DNA of 64,000 bases from Dicyema japonicum (Eukaryota > Dicyemida > Rhombozoa > Dicyemidae): contig RDEW01000016.1 in assembly GCA_011109175.1 (NCBI GenBank), forward strand, positions 357,516-421,515, read 5' to 3'. How positions within the stretch are numbered: the stretch's first letter is position 1; the number at the start of each line of letters is the position of its first letter. The translations under genes were made by a program, and so were the position numbers. Positions 8,122 to 19,560 of this stretch are shown one piece after another. The notes below the pieces were generated by a model. It was given only the letters and a program-made list of their open reading frames with translations. It searched no databases and had not been told where the DNA came from.

Positions 8122-11097
8122 TCAACTTCTGGTCTCTCCGACCAGGCCAGCACCCACCGGGACTCTCTCGGTAGTATCTCCGCTTCCCTTCCTATTTTCT
8201 GGATCATCCAACTCTTTATCAGTGTCGCGTCGCCTCTTTCCCAAATTGCATCCAGTAAGAGGATTCTTCATCATTTCCCAATTATTGTTAATCGCCATCG
8301 TTATTTGTTCAAATCCGTGTTTATATTCTACAAGCATGCTCTCTAAAGTCTTCTTCAGCGCAATCGTTTGGATGTACGCTCGGGTGATGGTCGTAATTCC
8401 AATGATGTCCATGTATGATTTGAAATACCTGGAGACAATTCCATCCCAGGTAAGAACAATTGGGAGTATCTTTACTTTGGCTTTGTAAATGATCTCTAGT
8501 TCACTCGCAAGAATGTCGTATTTATGTAGTTTTTCAACTTCGACAGCCTTGAGATTGTCCATTGATGTTACTCCAATTTCAATTAGCCATATTTGGTTCA
8601 TTTTCTTATCGTACAAGAAAATGTCAGGCTTGTTATATTGGACTTTGGACTCCGTTGGAATGGTCGTATCAACTCGGATCTCGGCATGCTGATTTGTGAT
8701 GATGCTTTGAATAGAATGTGACTTCAATTTTTTGGATTTTTTAAATCCAAATTTTCTAGATAAATGCATGTGAATGCATTTAACTATTTCATTGTGTCGT
8801 CTTGTATAGTCTGAGTTTAGCATTCTGTTACACCTCGTAGCCAAATGATCGACAGTTTTTTTCGAGGAATTACAATGTGGACATTTTAGACCAAGATCCC
8901 GGAAAAAGATATTCCTATCTTGCAAAAGAAAGAACATCGCTTCAGACTTGGGAGAAATATTTCCATTTGTGATCCATGTAGACGATGATTTTATGTCAAA
9001 TGTATCATTCTCAAGTGATTCAAATAATATTGAATGTAGGCTTTTCTTTTTGATGATAGACAGGAGAGAGTTAATCTGTGAACTCTTTAGATTCTCCACA
9101 ATGTCCATGGTTGGGCCCATTTGGTATTTTACCCGCAGGAATTCTGTGATTGTGGCCATATGTGTTTTTCTTAGCTGTTCGGCCCACAGAATTCCAGCTT
9201 TTCTCAGAGAAATCTTTTTCCGCCTTTCAAGGCTTGTTTTAAACTCAAGTAGCATTTTTTCTGACTTAAAAGTAACTGATATCAGCCCTCTTCCCAGCGT
9301 ACTCCTTGGTAAGTATAATCTTTCCTTGGAAGCCGGTTTCATATGAATACCCAAACGCATAAGTAATTTTCTGACTAATCTATCAAATTCCTCATATTCA
9401 CCGGGTTCCATCTCGAGAAGACCAATATAATAATTAAAAAGGGATAGAGCATGTTCATTTATGGCTTTAAACAAATTGACCGAATTCAATTTCGTTTTTG
9501 ACAGTTTTTCAATACGATCTTGCACCTCCTCTTTGATATTTTTAAGTACAACTTCTTTAACTACTTTGCTGGAATTGTCTTCTAACACCCCCAAATAGCG
9601 ATAACTATCCACTCCATCCATTAGTTTAGCATCATTCGATAGTAAATAACTATTTGTTGCGGACTTTTCAAAATTCTTTTCTAAGCCGGACAATTTAAAG
9701 TAAGCATTCACATCTTTCATCATGCATGCCAGTGTCCCTTCCTCTTTTGCCAAAAGTTTCAAATCATCGATGAATAAGAAATGATTCGCAGAAAAAGTAA
9801 AAGAATTAGATTCAGCAGTATTGATAGACATGCTCGGATATTTTGCAGACAACATTCTGCTTAGTGGATCCAAAACAAATACAAATAATTGAGGTGATAG
9901 AGAGTCACCTTGGAGTATTCCACGTTCAATATTAATCGTTCCCAATATCTTTTTCCCCAATCTTAATGACACACGCCAGTTTGGAATTATTGATATTACA
10001 AACTTGGTTATCCATTCTGGTAGTCCCGAGTTTTCCAGGATTTTAACAAGATACTCGTGACTCACTGAATCAAACGCTTTTCTAACATCAATCCATGCAC
10101 AGAATAGTTTGTTTTCATGGGCTTTGTTAACGCATCTGTTTAAAAGTGCGAGTTCTTTTGCTCCTTGACAATGTCGTTTAGTTCCAAGCTGGTACTCTGT
10201 TATCAAATTGTAAGTGTCGGCATATATGGCAATTTTTTCGTTCACACTCTTTGTAACCAGCTTGTATAAGCATGGCATGCATGTAATCGGTCTAAGGTCC
10301 TTGGGGTCAATAGAGTCCTTCTTCTTTGGGATTAGGTATGTAATCCCCGTATAAAACCATCTTTTCGGTTGACTTTTCCCACTAATGATATCTCTGATCT
10401 CTTTAAATAAATATTGATGAAGAGAATCCAACTTCTTGATAAAGAAGTTATATACGCAATCAACTCCGGGGGCCTTCCAATTTGGGAGGTACTCAATTAA
10501 ATTTGATATAAAATTATCGTTTATATCAGATTCTTGCTGTTCAACTCCCGTTATTCTCTTGTTCATTCCAAAACTCAAATCATTTTTATCCCTTTTTTCC
10601 CAAACCTCTGTCCAAAATTTAAAGCATTCGGATGTGTCAAAGCCATCAATGCACTCAATGTCAGAATCTGACTTTAGTTTTCTATAGAATGACCTTCTGT
10701 TCAACTCAAAATTTCGATTATCAGTTCCATATTGTCGCCTCGAGTCTGCAATCGACAACTTTTTGTTTAAAATTCTAATTTGGTCATTTATTGCGGTTGA
10801 TATCCTTTCAAATTCACCCCTTTTGCATTTTTTGTAATTGTAGGAACACAGAATGTCGACTGCTTTTTTCTTTTCCTCGCCTGTAATAGTAGACATAAAG
10901 AAATTTGATATTACTAGATTATTTTCAGCTAAAATTTCAATCTTCTTTTGTATTCTTTGCCTCCAGTTCGATTTGAAAGGTTCCTTCATTGTGATTTGTT
11001 GATATACACACTGAGCAGAGTATATCAAACATGAAATGTCTTCAATACTTGAAGGTATGTTATTCGATGTATATTCGATTAAAGATTTATTTAGCAT
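8122..11097 (-). CDS. R4/R2-like LINE polyprotein: RT plus restriction-like endonuclease
   Basis: An uninterrupted 991-residue frame. RT motifs in order: LIPKKK at 255, DLRPITCMPCLYKL at 267, AWIDVRKAFDSV at 334 (first catalytic Asp), GILQGDSLSPQLF at 393, and LFIDDLKLL at 441, where the usual Y/FADD is FIDD. A CCHC knuckle, CPHCNSSKKTVDHLATRC, lies at 739. The restriction-like endonuclease follows with NKPDIFLYD at 822 and IWLIEIG about 14 residues later (the PD...E pattern of R2/R4 enzymes). Such proteins nick a target site and copy their RNA there. The tail is basic then acidic. The first Met may not be the true start; see the next entry. Other fragments occur at 2772, 26946, 46352, 58535 and 63807. 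Confidence 0.9.
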   Translation of the reverse strand: MLNKSLIEYTSNNIPSSIEDISCLIYSAQCVYQQITMKEPFKSNWRQRIQKKIEILAENNLVISNFFMSTITGEEKKKAVDILCSYNYKKCKRGEFERISTAINDQIRILNKKLSIADSRRQYGTDNRNFELNRRSFYRKLKSDSDIECIDGFDTSECFKFWTEVWEKRDKNDLSFGMNKRITGVEQQESDINDNFISNLIEYLPNWKAPGVDCVYNFFIKKLDSLHQYLFKEIRDIISGKSQPKRWFYTGITYLIPKKKDSIDPKDLRPITCMPCLYKLVTKSVNEKIAIYADTYNLITEYQLGTKRHCQGAKELALLNRCVNKAHENKLFCAWIDVRKAFDSVSHEYLVKILENSGLPEWITKFVISIIPNWRVSLRLGKKILGTINIERGILQGDSLSPQLFVFVLDPLSRMLSAKYPSMSINTAESNSFTFSANHFLFIDDLKLLAKEEGTLACMMKDVNAYFKLSGLEKNFEKSATNSYLLSNDAKLMDGVDSYRYLGVLEDNSSKVVKEVVLKNIKEEVQDRIEKLSKTKLNSVNLFKAINEHALSLFNYYIGLLEMEPGEYEEFDRLVRKLLMRLGIHMKPASKERLYLPRSTLGRGLISVTFKSEKMLLEFKTSLERRKKISLRKAGILWAEQLRKTHMATITEFLRVKYQMGPTMDIVENLKSSQINSLLSIIKKKSLHSILFESLENDTFDIKSSSTWITNGNISPKSEAMFFLLQDRNIFFRDLGLKCPHCNSSKKTVDHLATRCNRMLNSDYTRRHNEIVKCIHMHLSRKFGFKKSKKLKSHSIQSIITNQHAEIRVDTTIPTESKVQYNKPDIFLYDKKMNQIWLIEIGVTSMDNLKAVEVEKLHKYDILASELEIIYKAKVKILPIVLTWDGIVSRYFKSYMDIIGITTITRAYIQTIALKKTLESMLVEYKHGFEQITMAINNNWEMMKNPLTGCNLGKRRRDTDKELDDPENRKGSGDTTERVPVGAGLVGETRS

Positions 11098-11110
11098 TTC
11101 AATTAAATTG

Positions 11111-11395
11111 TCAATTTACAAACTGGAAAGGAATCTTCCTTGTTTGACGCCTTTCATCGATTTTCTTTGAACTATTTGCATCAATCTGACTCAATAATTC
11201 TTCAAAGGTTTTATTGTATAAGGCCAAATCAGGTGCCTTATCCATTTTAATTCCAATTTTAGGTATTGTACTATTATTCTGATGACAGGAGACAAGTCTC
11301 TTCAACTCATAAACGGATTTCTTTTTTCCAAATTTAGAATTAAAATAATTGGCTATGAATGGCCACCCTCCTCTAGGTACTCGTTTGAGGCGGTC
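11111..11395 (-). pseudogene. Amino-terminal part of the R4-like element, out of frame
   Basis: Minus-strand frame just upstream of the 991-residue ORF, read from about 11395 to the TGA at 11111. It contains RVPRGGWPFIANYFNSKFG, reminiscent of the Myb-like DNA-binding helix of R2-clade elements, then a basic linker ending RKIPFQFVN. The frame ends 14 bp before the large ORF's ATG, so one frameshift near 11115 probably split a single ORF. No ATG precedes it and a stop lies at about 11420; the element is probably 5'-truncated. Confidence 0.55.
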
Positions 11396-11639
11396 TTTTA
11401 ATATATAAATTGTTTTTTAATAATAAATAATTTAAATTAATTAAAAATTATTTAGCACTCTTTTATTAACACGCGACTGATGGTTTTGTTGTTCGATTGT
11501 TTCTTCACGATCTGAAAATAATTAAGGAATTTAAAGAATGTTACTTGTTCCCTTCAGATCTGACAATATCTGATAAGAGGCGTTATAAAAGACTTGCCAG
11601 TAGTTTTACGTTTGAAAACGATGTATCATAAATTTACGT

Positions 11640-12300
11640 ATATTTATAATTGTTCATTTGTAGGAAACAAATTATAAAATACGTCTAAGAGGCTTTTGGA
11701 AACAAAACCTCAGAACACCAATTGTGGCAAAATACCCACGCGACAGATATATTGCCAATCTGATCGATTTGCGACGTTATCTGACAAAAACTTGGGTTAT
11801 CCATGAGTATTTTTATCTCATTAATTTTTTGTAGCTTTGACATTTGTTGATTGTTTCAGCAAATTTGGTATGGCCGAAACTCTCTACTCCAAAAATTCAA
11901 AGGAAGTAGTTGAAACTTTTCAAAAAATTTTTTAGAAATATTTTTTAAACCTCCGTTATTATTACACACGGATAACGGAAAAGAATTTAAAAATAAATTG
12001 ATGACCGACATGTTAATGGAGCTTTTGGTCAAAAATGTCTATGGTAGATTCCGTACTCCATGGATACAAGGTCAAGTAGAGAAATAAAAAAATTATAAAT
12101 TTAGATTTAACCAATCAATAAAAAATGGATTTCCTCCACATCCGCTTCCAGTGGAGAGTTTGGAAGTTATGTTCTTCATTTTAAAAAATTGTTTTTGATT
12201 ACAATTCGATACACGAGACAACGAAGCAAATGCCATTCTTCATATTTATGGGATAAATATCCACAGGAAGCAATTCCTGATGCCCCTGTGTAATTGGTGC
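11640..12300 (+). pseudogene. DDE integrase relic (Ginger/KRBA2-like)
   Basis: Several frames together give a retroviral-type integrase core: TFVDCFSKFGMAETLYS around the first Asp (11850-11910), LLLHTDNGKEFKNKLM around the second (11965-12005), then TPWIQGQVEK where the catalytic Glu region should be (12060). Multiple frameshifts and stops. No reverse transcriptase or gag is linked, as in integrase-only elements such as Ginger or KRBA2-type genes. Related relics are at 14813-15342 and 25500-26830. Confidence 0.65.
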
Positions 12301-12487
12301 AGTTGAGCTTTACTGTGTATAAGTAACCTGTGTTGTGTCACCTGGCTGTATACCATAAATTGTTGTTTCAGTACGAATATGGAATATATTTAGGCGCTCT
12401 CTGAACTAGTTATGGTGATTAACATTTTCTGGTAACATGGGAAATTGTATTATAGTGACAGTTGATACATATTATGTCAAAATCTGC

Positions 12488-13936
12488 TTAGTTTATCTCC
12501 ACATATGTTGCAAAATCTTTCCAATTAGCGTTTCTGTAATCCAAGAGTTTCGTCTTTTTCAGAGATGAGGGTTCATTCCAACATAATGAGATAGGATTGT
12601 GGTCGTTCTGTAAGTCACAAACCAAAAACCAGTTAGCAAGAGAAGCAAAGGACAGATCAGGTGAGGTTGTGTGGTCATAAGCTCTATAAAGTGTTATGTT
12701 CATCCGATTATCGTTTAAGATTTCCTATGGCATCCACAGTCTGCCTTTTGTACAAGGTCAGGTGTTTTGCGTTGAAGTAGTCAGATATCAACATTTTTTG
12801 TGTTGATGTAACACACCCAAGGAAGGTTAACTTTGTCAGGAGCTAGTAGGGGTAATGTATATGTTCACAATTGTAATATTTTCAATGTTTGTTCGAATGG
12901 AGATCCCAATTTGTTCAACAGGAGATAGAGGATCATAATCCGAAGGTTGATCTTATTGTTTTTCCGAACTCACTTTTGAAGAAAGTAATGACTCTTCCTC
13001 AAGACCATAATGGAGATCGTTTCTGATAACAGTCTATCCCGAAGTGCTTTGGATTCTCTTACATCTCTTCAATTCTTCTTTCCATTGTGTCTCTAGAGCT
13101 TAAGTTAGAATTAACTTGAGTTACATTAGACTTTCCTGTTCATGCGGCATTTTTCATCATAAACGTAAACTTTTTTGAATTACTACAAATTTAAATAAAT
13201 TCTGTAATTGATAGTTTGTTAAGTAACTATGGCATCACTAACTTGTAGGAGACCTGTGGCTATTTAGTATGTCACAGGCGCTACGCGTTACACTGGACTT
13301 AAAAAAAATTCAAAAAAAAATTTCTTTTGATTTAATTTATCAAATTAATATATATAATTTGACCAAACTAGTGATACAGATAGATAACATAATTTATTCG
13401 CGAAACCCCAACTAACTAAACAAGGTAAGAGAGGAAAGCCAAGATTTGGGTCGTCTATATCGGGGCACTCTCATGAGACACCGTATGTCTCTTCTCCGTA
13501 AAGAGCTCCAATTACAATGCGAGTTTCCACAAGCAATGTAATAAATCACCGATTCTTCTTGTTTTTCTTTCGTATTCGTAATCAATTTCAGATGCTAAAT
13601 CCAATCCATGTGCGAGTTTAATTGCATAATTTCGACTGAAGTTAAAATCTTTAACTCTCCAGACTTCATCCATTTTACAAGGCATTTTCCATCTTGATTG
13701 GTTTTACACAACCATAGTCAGTATGTTTAGCGTTCATTTTATTCATTGATCGTGGGTAGTCTTGTATTTAAAGAAGTTTTGTAGTAAATTGAAGTTCCTG
13801 TTACAGCACAAGAACCAGTCTTCCCGAAAATATCTAATGAGTCGTATCTATCAATTTTAAATGGTCTTTTCTTCAATTTAGTTTCGTTTATAATTAGAAC
13901 ATCCATCTGGATCGTGATAGCTAGAGCAACCAGCAC
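12488..13936 (-). pseudogene. Jockey/CR1-like LINE endonuclease relic
   Basis: At 13936-13739 the frame reads MDVLIINETKLKKRPF, the amino-terminal catalytic Glu motif of an APE endonuclease. At 12703-12488 another frame has SPDLSFASL and NDHNPISL, the carboxy-terminal SPD...S/NDHNPI motif. The intervening kilobase is scrambled by stops and frame changes. Together with the zinc-knuckle ORF at 14470-14720 on the same strand the order ORF1-EN is kept, so these are parts of one decayed element about 2.2 kb long lacking RT. Confidence 0.6.
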
Positions 13937-14469
13937 TGAGGCCCGTTTCCGAAGAGAACGGGTATTAATCAGGGTTATCCTGACTACTTCTGTTTTTTTG
14001 TTGGCTGCCTTCTTTTTTTAAGAGCGCCACCAAATCTAGTAAAAATTTAGAATCCTTTTTTGTTCTAGTCATAGCTTCTCTCCAACTTGTCAAGAATCGA
14101 GTTGGAAGCTACTACTTCTTCATTTTCAGACAAGATGTTTGAGTGAGTCTCGATAGTCTGTGTAGCAACTCCAAAAGTCACTTTTCTAACATGTGCTTCC
14201 GCCTGGTCACTCTCATCAAGACTGCTTGTCTGTATTGAAGCTTCTACTGTTTCTTTTTAGAAGGTTTCTTATTATATGTCGTATTCCAGCCAGTCTGCCC
14301 ATACATTCTAAACTCTGACTTTAATTTCTTATTCGTTCCAATTTTGGAAAAACTTCACTTTCTCCATTATGGGCATTTTCTCGTTTTAGAGAAAATTTTC
14401 CATTCGATTCTTTCTTTTTTGTTCAATTTTGTTTTTCTTCGCTATGTTAGCTTCAACAGCCTTGGGGCA

Positions 14470-14720
14470 TCCTCCATAATTTGCAAAGTGGCTGGATGAA
14501 ACCACAATTCACACACGACTTATTATTGTTTGCAACCGGACACTGCGATCTTCTATGTGTCCCAGAACAAACAAGGCATCGTTCAACATTTTTGCAAAAA
14601 CGATAGTCTGATGCCCTGTTTTCTTTCAACCGTAAATTTTCCCCAATATCGTTCCAAGGTATTCTTCCAAATCATTGGTTTCAATCCACGTCGGAAGACC
14701 TTCGAGCACAACTACTGAGG
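14470..14720 (-). pseudogene. LINE ORF1 relic with zinc knuckles
   Basis: The minus strand encodes RCLVCSGTHRRSQCP, a CX2CX3HX4C knuckle, followed by a second cysteine pair, SCVNCGF, and a third cysteine. Upstream in another frame is GPPSVVVLEGLPTWIETNDL, like the segment before the knuckles in Jockey-type ORF1. Frameshifted. It belongs with the endonuclease relic downstream on the same strand. Confidence 0.55.
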
Positions 14721-14812
14721 GTGGACCCTCAAGAGAACTTAAGTCACTTTTTTAAGCTTTTTAACGCGACTCATGTGGACGATCTCGGTATGTCCCTAAT
14801 TTGATTGAAGTG

Positions 14813-15342
14813 TCATTCGCTTGTTATAAAATAAAAATAATTCAATTGTATACCTTGACTACGTGGGTTGTTTGGACGTGAATGAATTTGAATAATGTTA
14901 TATTTCTTGCCAATTGCAGTGACATGTGAATGAAATCTCTTATTGGGCCGAGTTGCAATTATATGATTTTCTTCATCATATTCATTAGGACTTCTGGCAA
15001 GAAGACATGTCTCACAGCTGGAAACAACATCGCGAATAACATCTCTCTTCACAAAAAAATATCGTTCTTTACAATATGTTTCTAGGATGTTTTGGCCACA
15101 ATGTGTTAAATCATGAATTTTAGTTGCGACAAACTTCATTTCCTCAACGTTGTCCGAAACAATAACCAATTTATCGCCTTCTGGGTCTTTTAGATACATT
15201 CTTCCTCCTTTAAGAACAAAGCTCTTGGACTTTTTTGAATCCTGCACATAGCATATGCAGCCACATCAGAAGGTAAGCCTCCTTCCAGAATAATTTTGAG
15301 ATTATCATATTCGACAGATGTCTTAACAAACAAGCGTGACAT
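14813..15342 (-). pseudogene. Integrase zinc-binding (H2C2) segment, KRBA2-like
   Basis: Starts MSRLFVKTSVEYDNL at 15342, shifts frame at about 15250, then reads on to 14813. The core is KIHDLTHCGQN ... SSCETCLLA, the HX3H...CX2C zinc finger at the front of retroviral-type integrases. The catalytic core expected downstream is missing; the frame ends after NNPRSQGIQ. One frameshift and a lost catalytic domain make it inactive. Confidence 0.6.
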
Positions 15343-16194
15343 AATAATTCAAATTAGTATTAATAGTTTATAAAAATTTTATACAATAAAATTAATGCTT
15401 TATATTACTAAAAATTAAATTTTTATTCCAAAAGAACAATTTTTATAGATTCAACAAAATTCAAAAATTCAAAAAATCGATATTGCAAATAGCGCATAGT
15501 TGCAAGTAGCGCTCGCGACATATTAGGGTTACCGATATTCCAATTTTTTGTTTTAAACGGATTTGGTAGACTGTTGCCAGGTTTGCCTTGAAATTGGATT
15601 ATTGGGAAAGATTCATATCTCTATCTTTCCTATAGATTAATATAAAGTTTATACGTAAAACCAAGAAACACCGACAAATTAGCCAGAATACACGGCGGTC
15701 AGACGATCCCGATTTGTGTGTTTCACTTGAGCTAAATACCGCAGCTTGACAACTGCTGGACTAAATTCAGTTGGATTCCGTGTCGAATCTCGTTCCTACC
15801 CTTTCTGATCGAAGGTTTCATGCCTCTACAATGCTGTTTGGCTATATAAACGAGGCCACCATTATTGATATCACTCTTATATAAATGTAATAGATGAATT
15901 TTTTCCGAGGAGAGAGAAAATTATTTTTATGCCGGAAAAGACAAGACGATCCGTTATAAATTTGCATCTATATGAGGTCTGACGCGAGTTTTATTGAGAC
16001 AAGAGAAATAATTGAGACCATTGAATGAAACTGAGGAATAAAAAATATCAGAATTCTGTACCAAAAACACCTTCGTATGCCAAGTTTATCGAAGATTAAA
16101 CCGAAAATTATAAGTTCAGGCCTATCGAGACGGGCCTTATGGTATTTCAGCTACCCCTTACATCTAACCTTACTCAATTTATTTTATAATTAAA
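15343..16194. other. No recognisable feature
   Basis: AT-rich stretch, no supported gene or repeat. Confidence 0.45.
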
Positions 16195-16330
16195 ATTAAA
16201 AATTAAAATTATTTCCAAAAACCAAGGGTAACCATTCTGGTTGGAGAACACTGAGAAGAAAATCTTAAAGCTGATGGCAGAATTCGAACTTGTCAATCGT
16301 TTTACCGGACAGGCTTTTTTTTGAAAAACA
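16195..16330 (-). repeat. Short interspersed repeat sharing a GGTTACCCTTGG tail
   Basis: On the minus strand a B-box-like CAAGTTCGAATTCTGCC is followed by GGTTACCCTTGGTTTTTGG and an AT-rich tail. The same tail, GGTTACCCTTGGTCTTTGG, ends the element at 16457-16662. Two independent copies of one 3' end 300 bp apart indicate a short repeat family, possibly pol III derived. Confidence 0.4.
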
Positions 16331-16456
16331 AAAGGTTATGGATGTTCTTTGTGCATATGGATATATTGTATTACTCTAATGTACACATATTCAATAAGTT
16401 TGAGAATATATTCAACCTTTCAACAACATCATTGTGGGGACTCACTGCAAATGGAA

Positions 16457-16662
16457 GTGTGCTTTTTATCCCTTTATTATTAAATTATTCCAAAGACCAA
16501 GGGTAACCAAACTAACCAACTCCTTGATCCTGACTCGTTCCAGCGTTCCAGAACTTGTCACCAGGTAACGACGTTGTCCCCGGGGAATAATTGTTGGATC
16601 TTCTTTATGCCGTCCAGGCATTGGGCGCTCCTCAGTAAGGTGATCCAGTGACGCCATCGGAA
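16457..16662 (-). mobile_element. Short composite element, minus strand
   Basis: Its 5' end, TGGCGTCACTGGATCACC, matches the start of the elements at 44645 and 16930. The middle (GCCTGGACGGCATAAAG) matches GCCAGGCCGGCACGAAA at 44694. Its 3' end differs: instead of the CTCGG hairpin it has GGTTACCCTTGGTCTTTGG and an AT-rich tail. So the same head is joined to another tail. Confidence 0.55.
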
Positions 16663-16929
16663 GGAAGGAAAATACAACTATCCACGTAGCACCAATGACA
16701 AACTATCCACGTAGCATTGCATGGCGCCTCGCGCAGTTTATCCATTCATTCAGTTTTTTAATTATAATAAAAATTTATCCATTCATTCAGTTTTTTATTA
16801 TAATTTATATAAATAAAAATAAAAATTATTTAAATAAATAATTAAAAATCAATTCATATATAAATAAATAAATAAATAATAAAAATATATAAATAAATAA
16901 ATATATAAATAAATAAATAAGAATTTTCT
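16663..16929. repeat. Small direct repeats and AAAT-rich microsatellite
   Basis: ACTATCCACGTAGCA occurs twice (about 16678 and 16702), and TTATCCATTCATTCAGTTTT occurs twice (about 16739 and 16777). From 16838 to 16922 the sequence is a degenerate AAAT/TAAA repeat. The latter could be the tail of an older LINE insertion directly upstream of the 2A element. Confidence 0.7.
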
Positions 16930-16938
16930 CGTGGCGTC

Positions 16939-17154
16939 ATGTGGTTCACCTTTTGTGGTGGCGCTCAGTGTAATAATACACAAAAAAGAACCATTTGCTC
17001 TTCCCCATCCAGACTCTTTATGCCTGGATGGTATACCTCAACTGGAAACTCGAGATGTTGTTTGTTCCCCTGGATTCTATTGCTTTCTGGAGATATTGAA
17101 CAAAACCCGGACCAAAACCCCTTGTTATTATGCAACTCAATGCTAACGGAATAA
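16939..17154 (+). pseudogene. Leader ORF with damaged 2A motif
   Basis: The frame MWFTFCGGAQCNN... runs through a hydrophobic CLFPWILLLSGDIEQNP, then reads D instead of G. At 17107 one T is missing relative to the copy at 40807-40833, so the codons for Pro-Gly-Pro are lost and the frame leaves the endonuclease. The endonuclease resumes in another frame at about 17130. In an intact element the motif would make ribosomes skip one peptide bond, releasing the leader from the enzyme. Confidence 0.75.
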
Positions 17155-17790
17155 AAACAAAGATTCTGGAGTTACGATCTTTATTAACGAAGCACAAGAT
17201 TGACATCTGCCTTATCCAGGAGTCAAAACTTTCTACAGAGTTCAACCCCACTTTTTCCTGGATACATCTCTATCAGAAAGACCGCATTGGACGTGGTGGC
17301 GGCTTACTCACAATTATCAGAAACGGTCTATCCTTCCACGATGTAAGCTTGCAAGTGGATGATTTAATTCTACACGACAAGACCGCGGAACAAATTTCTA
17401 TTGATCTTATTAATGGGTCAGAACATCTTATTCTAATCAACATTTACATTCCACCGCCGGGATCCTGTCCTAATAACTATGTTCCGAAGCTCGACAAACT
17501 ACAAGAAATTCGAAATGTGTTACTATGTGGGGATTTCAACGCCAAACACCGCAATGGCTTAGTACCCAGTCGGCAGACAAGAGGGGGAGTCTAATTATCG
17601 ACTCTCTCGAAAAAATGGTGATTCTGAATCACCCGAATGTGTTAACAAGGACACCTATCCGAAGAAATGACAACCCAACCTCCCCCGACATATCCATTGC
17701 TTCTCTAGGATTTCCCCGAAGATTTCATGGAACGTCTCCTACGATTTTCATAGTGATCATAATCCGATTATATTAAAACTGAGCCGATTC
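17130..17790 (+). pseudogene. APE endonuclease of the 2A LINE
   Basis: The frame from 17130 reads QLNANGIKTKILELRSLL, then DICLIQESKL (catalytic Glu), GRGGGLLTIIRNG, LILINIYIPPPGSC and VLLCGDFNAKH (Asp/Asn metal site). It ends at 17594, and a second frame continues with SPDISIASLGFPRRFHG and a degraded SDHNPI-type end near 17760. All core motifs are present in order, separated by one frameshift. Confidence 0.8.
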
Positions 17791-17884
17791 AATAACTCGC
17801 GTAGAATTAAAGCAACCGTCAAGGTCTACAAGAAAGCTGACTCGTCGAATTTCAAGCTCTTCATTGACCATAACCTAATACACT

Positions 17885-19560
17885 TTGATCCCACCTCATG
17901 CACAAAGAACAAACCATGTAATCCTTCAAGCTGAAAAGTTGTTTGTACCACGTGCAGTTTATAAATCCTACAAGCCTACTCTGGACTCGGAGACTCGTCT
18001 CCTCATCAAACAAAGAAACTCCCTGAAGATGAATCATCTGCAAACCTCTTCTGATTTGCAAAATATAAAATGCTTAAATCAGAGAATTACAAAGCTCATC
18101 AGAGAAAAGAAAGATAGGGCGTGGAAGCGCCTATTATCATCTGTTGGACATATAAAATCCACGAGTCTTTTATGGAAAACTATTCGTCGAATCAAGCTAA
18201 ACTTATCAGATGAATCAGAATCTTTTTCTGCTCCAAATACTGTGCAAGCTAACAACCTAATGAAATATTACGCATCCATAAGCCACAAGGACTTCTCGAA
18301 ATCCCATTCTTGTCACTTTCGGAATTTAGTGCCTAAACCAACTTCATGGATCAATCTGTTTACGCATGCCGAGGTCACACAGGCTATAAGATCAATGAAG
18401 AGATCTTTTACGTGTGGACCTGACGGCATTCCGGGAATTTTGTTAAAACACCTTGGTAATGCTGCAATCAATTCAATTACGTCAATTTTTAATTTGTCTT
18501 CTAACATGAACGTCATCCCATGCAAATGGAAAAACTCACTTATAATACTGATCCTTAAACCAGGAAAACCGAAAACCTTACCTTCTTCCTACCGTCCAAT
18601 TTCATTAACGTGCGCATTATCGCGCCTAATGGAGAAATTCGTACTCTGGAAAATTAAACCCCATTTGCCCGACTGCCACTTTCAACATGGTTTCAGATAT
18701 GAGCGTTCAACTACGACACATTTGACTTTACTGTCTCAATTTATATCAGAAGGGTTCAACGAACTGAAACGCCATTTACGGACAATAGTGGTCTCCCTGG
18801 ACATAAAAGGCGTTCGATTCTGTCCAGAGAACATTACTCACGAAAAAGGTTTTTGACACTACCATTCAGCCGGCTTTGAAAAGATTTTCTCTCCGGAAGA
18901 AAAGACGTGTCTGTATAGGCCACGCAAGATCGAGGTCCCGTCTCTACCAAATGGCGTCCCTCGAGGATCCCCCTCTCTCCGGCGTTATTAAATTTATTCC
19001 TAAACGATTTACCCTGCCCTGGAGGACCAGATTCAATGCTTCTCACTTATGCTGACGACCTAGTCATCGCTAGCAAGAACAAATACGTGGGTATAGCAAA
19101 ATCAGAGCTTCAGTCACATATTGACGACCTGGGAGCCTGGTTGAATTTGAATTGTCTCTCCATATCCAGGGATAAATCAAACGTATACAATTTTCACCAC
19201 AGACGAAAAAGAAATTCATACACTGGATTTGAACATTTATAGACTCTTTAACATTACAAATTCATCCAACTATTCTGGGAGTGACTTTCGACCCTTTGAT
19301 GACAATTTCTCAACATGTGAAGAACGTCATGACAAAGGGTCTCAAGAAACTAAGTATAATCAAACCGCTCTCAAGTCCAGGCCGTCACGGGAATGCGCTG
19401 TCTTCTTGTTCAATCAACTTCTAAAACCGACGGTAGAGTATGCTTGTGCCTCATGGGCCTATGGAGCTTCAATATCTAATTCATACAAGATCAACTCCCT
19501 AGCAGGCAAACTTTCACGTCTAACAAATTTACCCCCGATCTTTTTCCCCAATGGTTGACT
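17885..19560 (+). pseudogene. Reverse transcriptase of the 2A LINE
   Basis: A 323-codon frame (17885-18856) has the fingers and early palm: CGPDGIPGILLKHL, LILILKPGKPKTLPSSYRPI and QHGFRYERSTTTHL, then a damaged SLDIKGVRF where the first catalytic Asp lies. Two further frames hold NGVPRGSPSLRRY-like remains of the QG motif and LLTYADDLVIASKNKYVG at 19036 (YADD). The thumb remnant TVEYACASWAYG follows at 19430. At least four frameshifts. The better-preserved palm at 22776-23192 shows the original sequence. Confidence 0.8.

Noticed and set aside
8117-10687. Plus-strand ORFs opposite the R4-like polyprotein
   Set aside because: They are antisense shadows of the minus-strand gene and show no protein motifs.
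8122-11097. R4-like element inserted in ribosomal DNA, as R2/R4 usually are
   Set aside because: No rRNA sequence is recognisable on either side.
16931-17146. Second overlapping ORF at the head of the 2A LINE
   Set aside because: It is a frame shadow; the 2A motif and endonuclease define the true frame.
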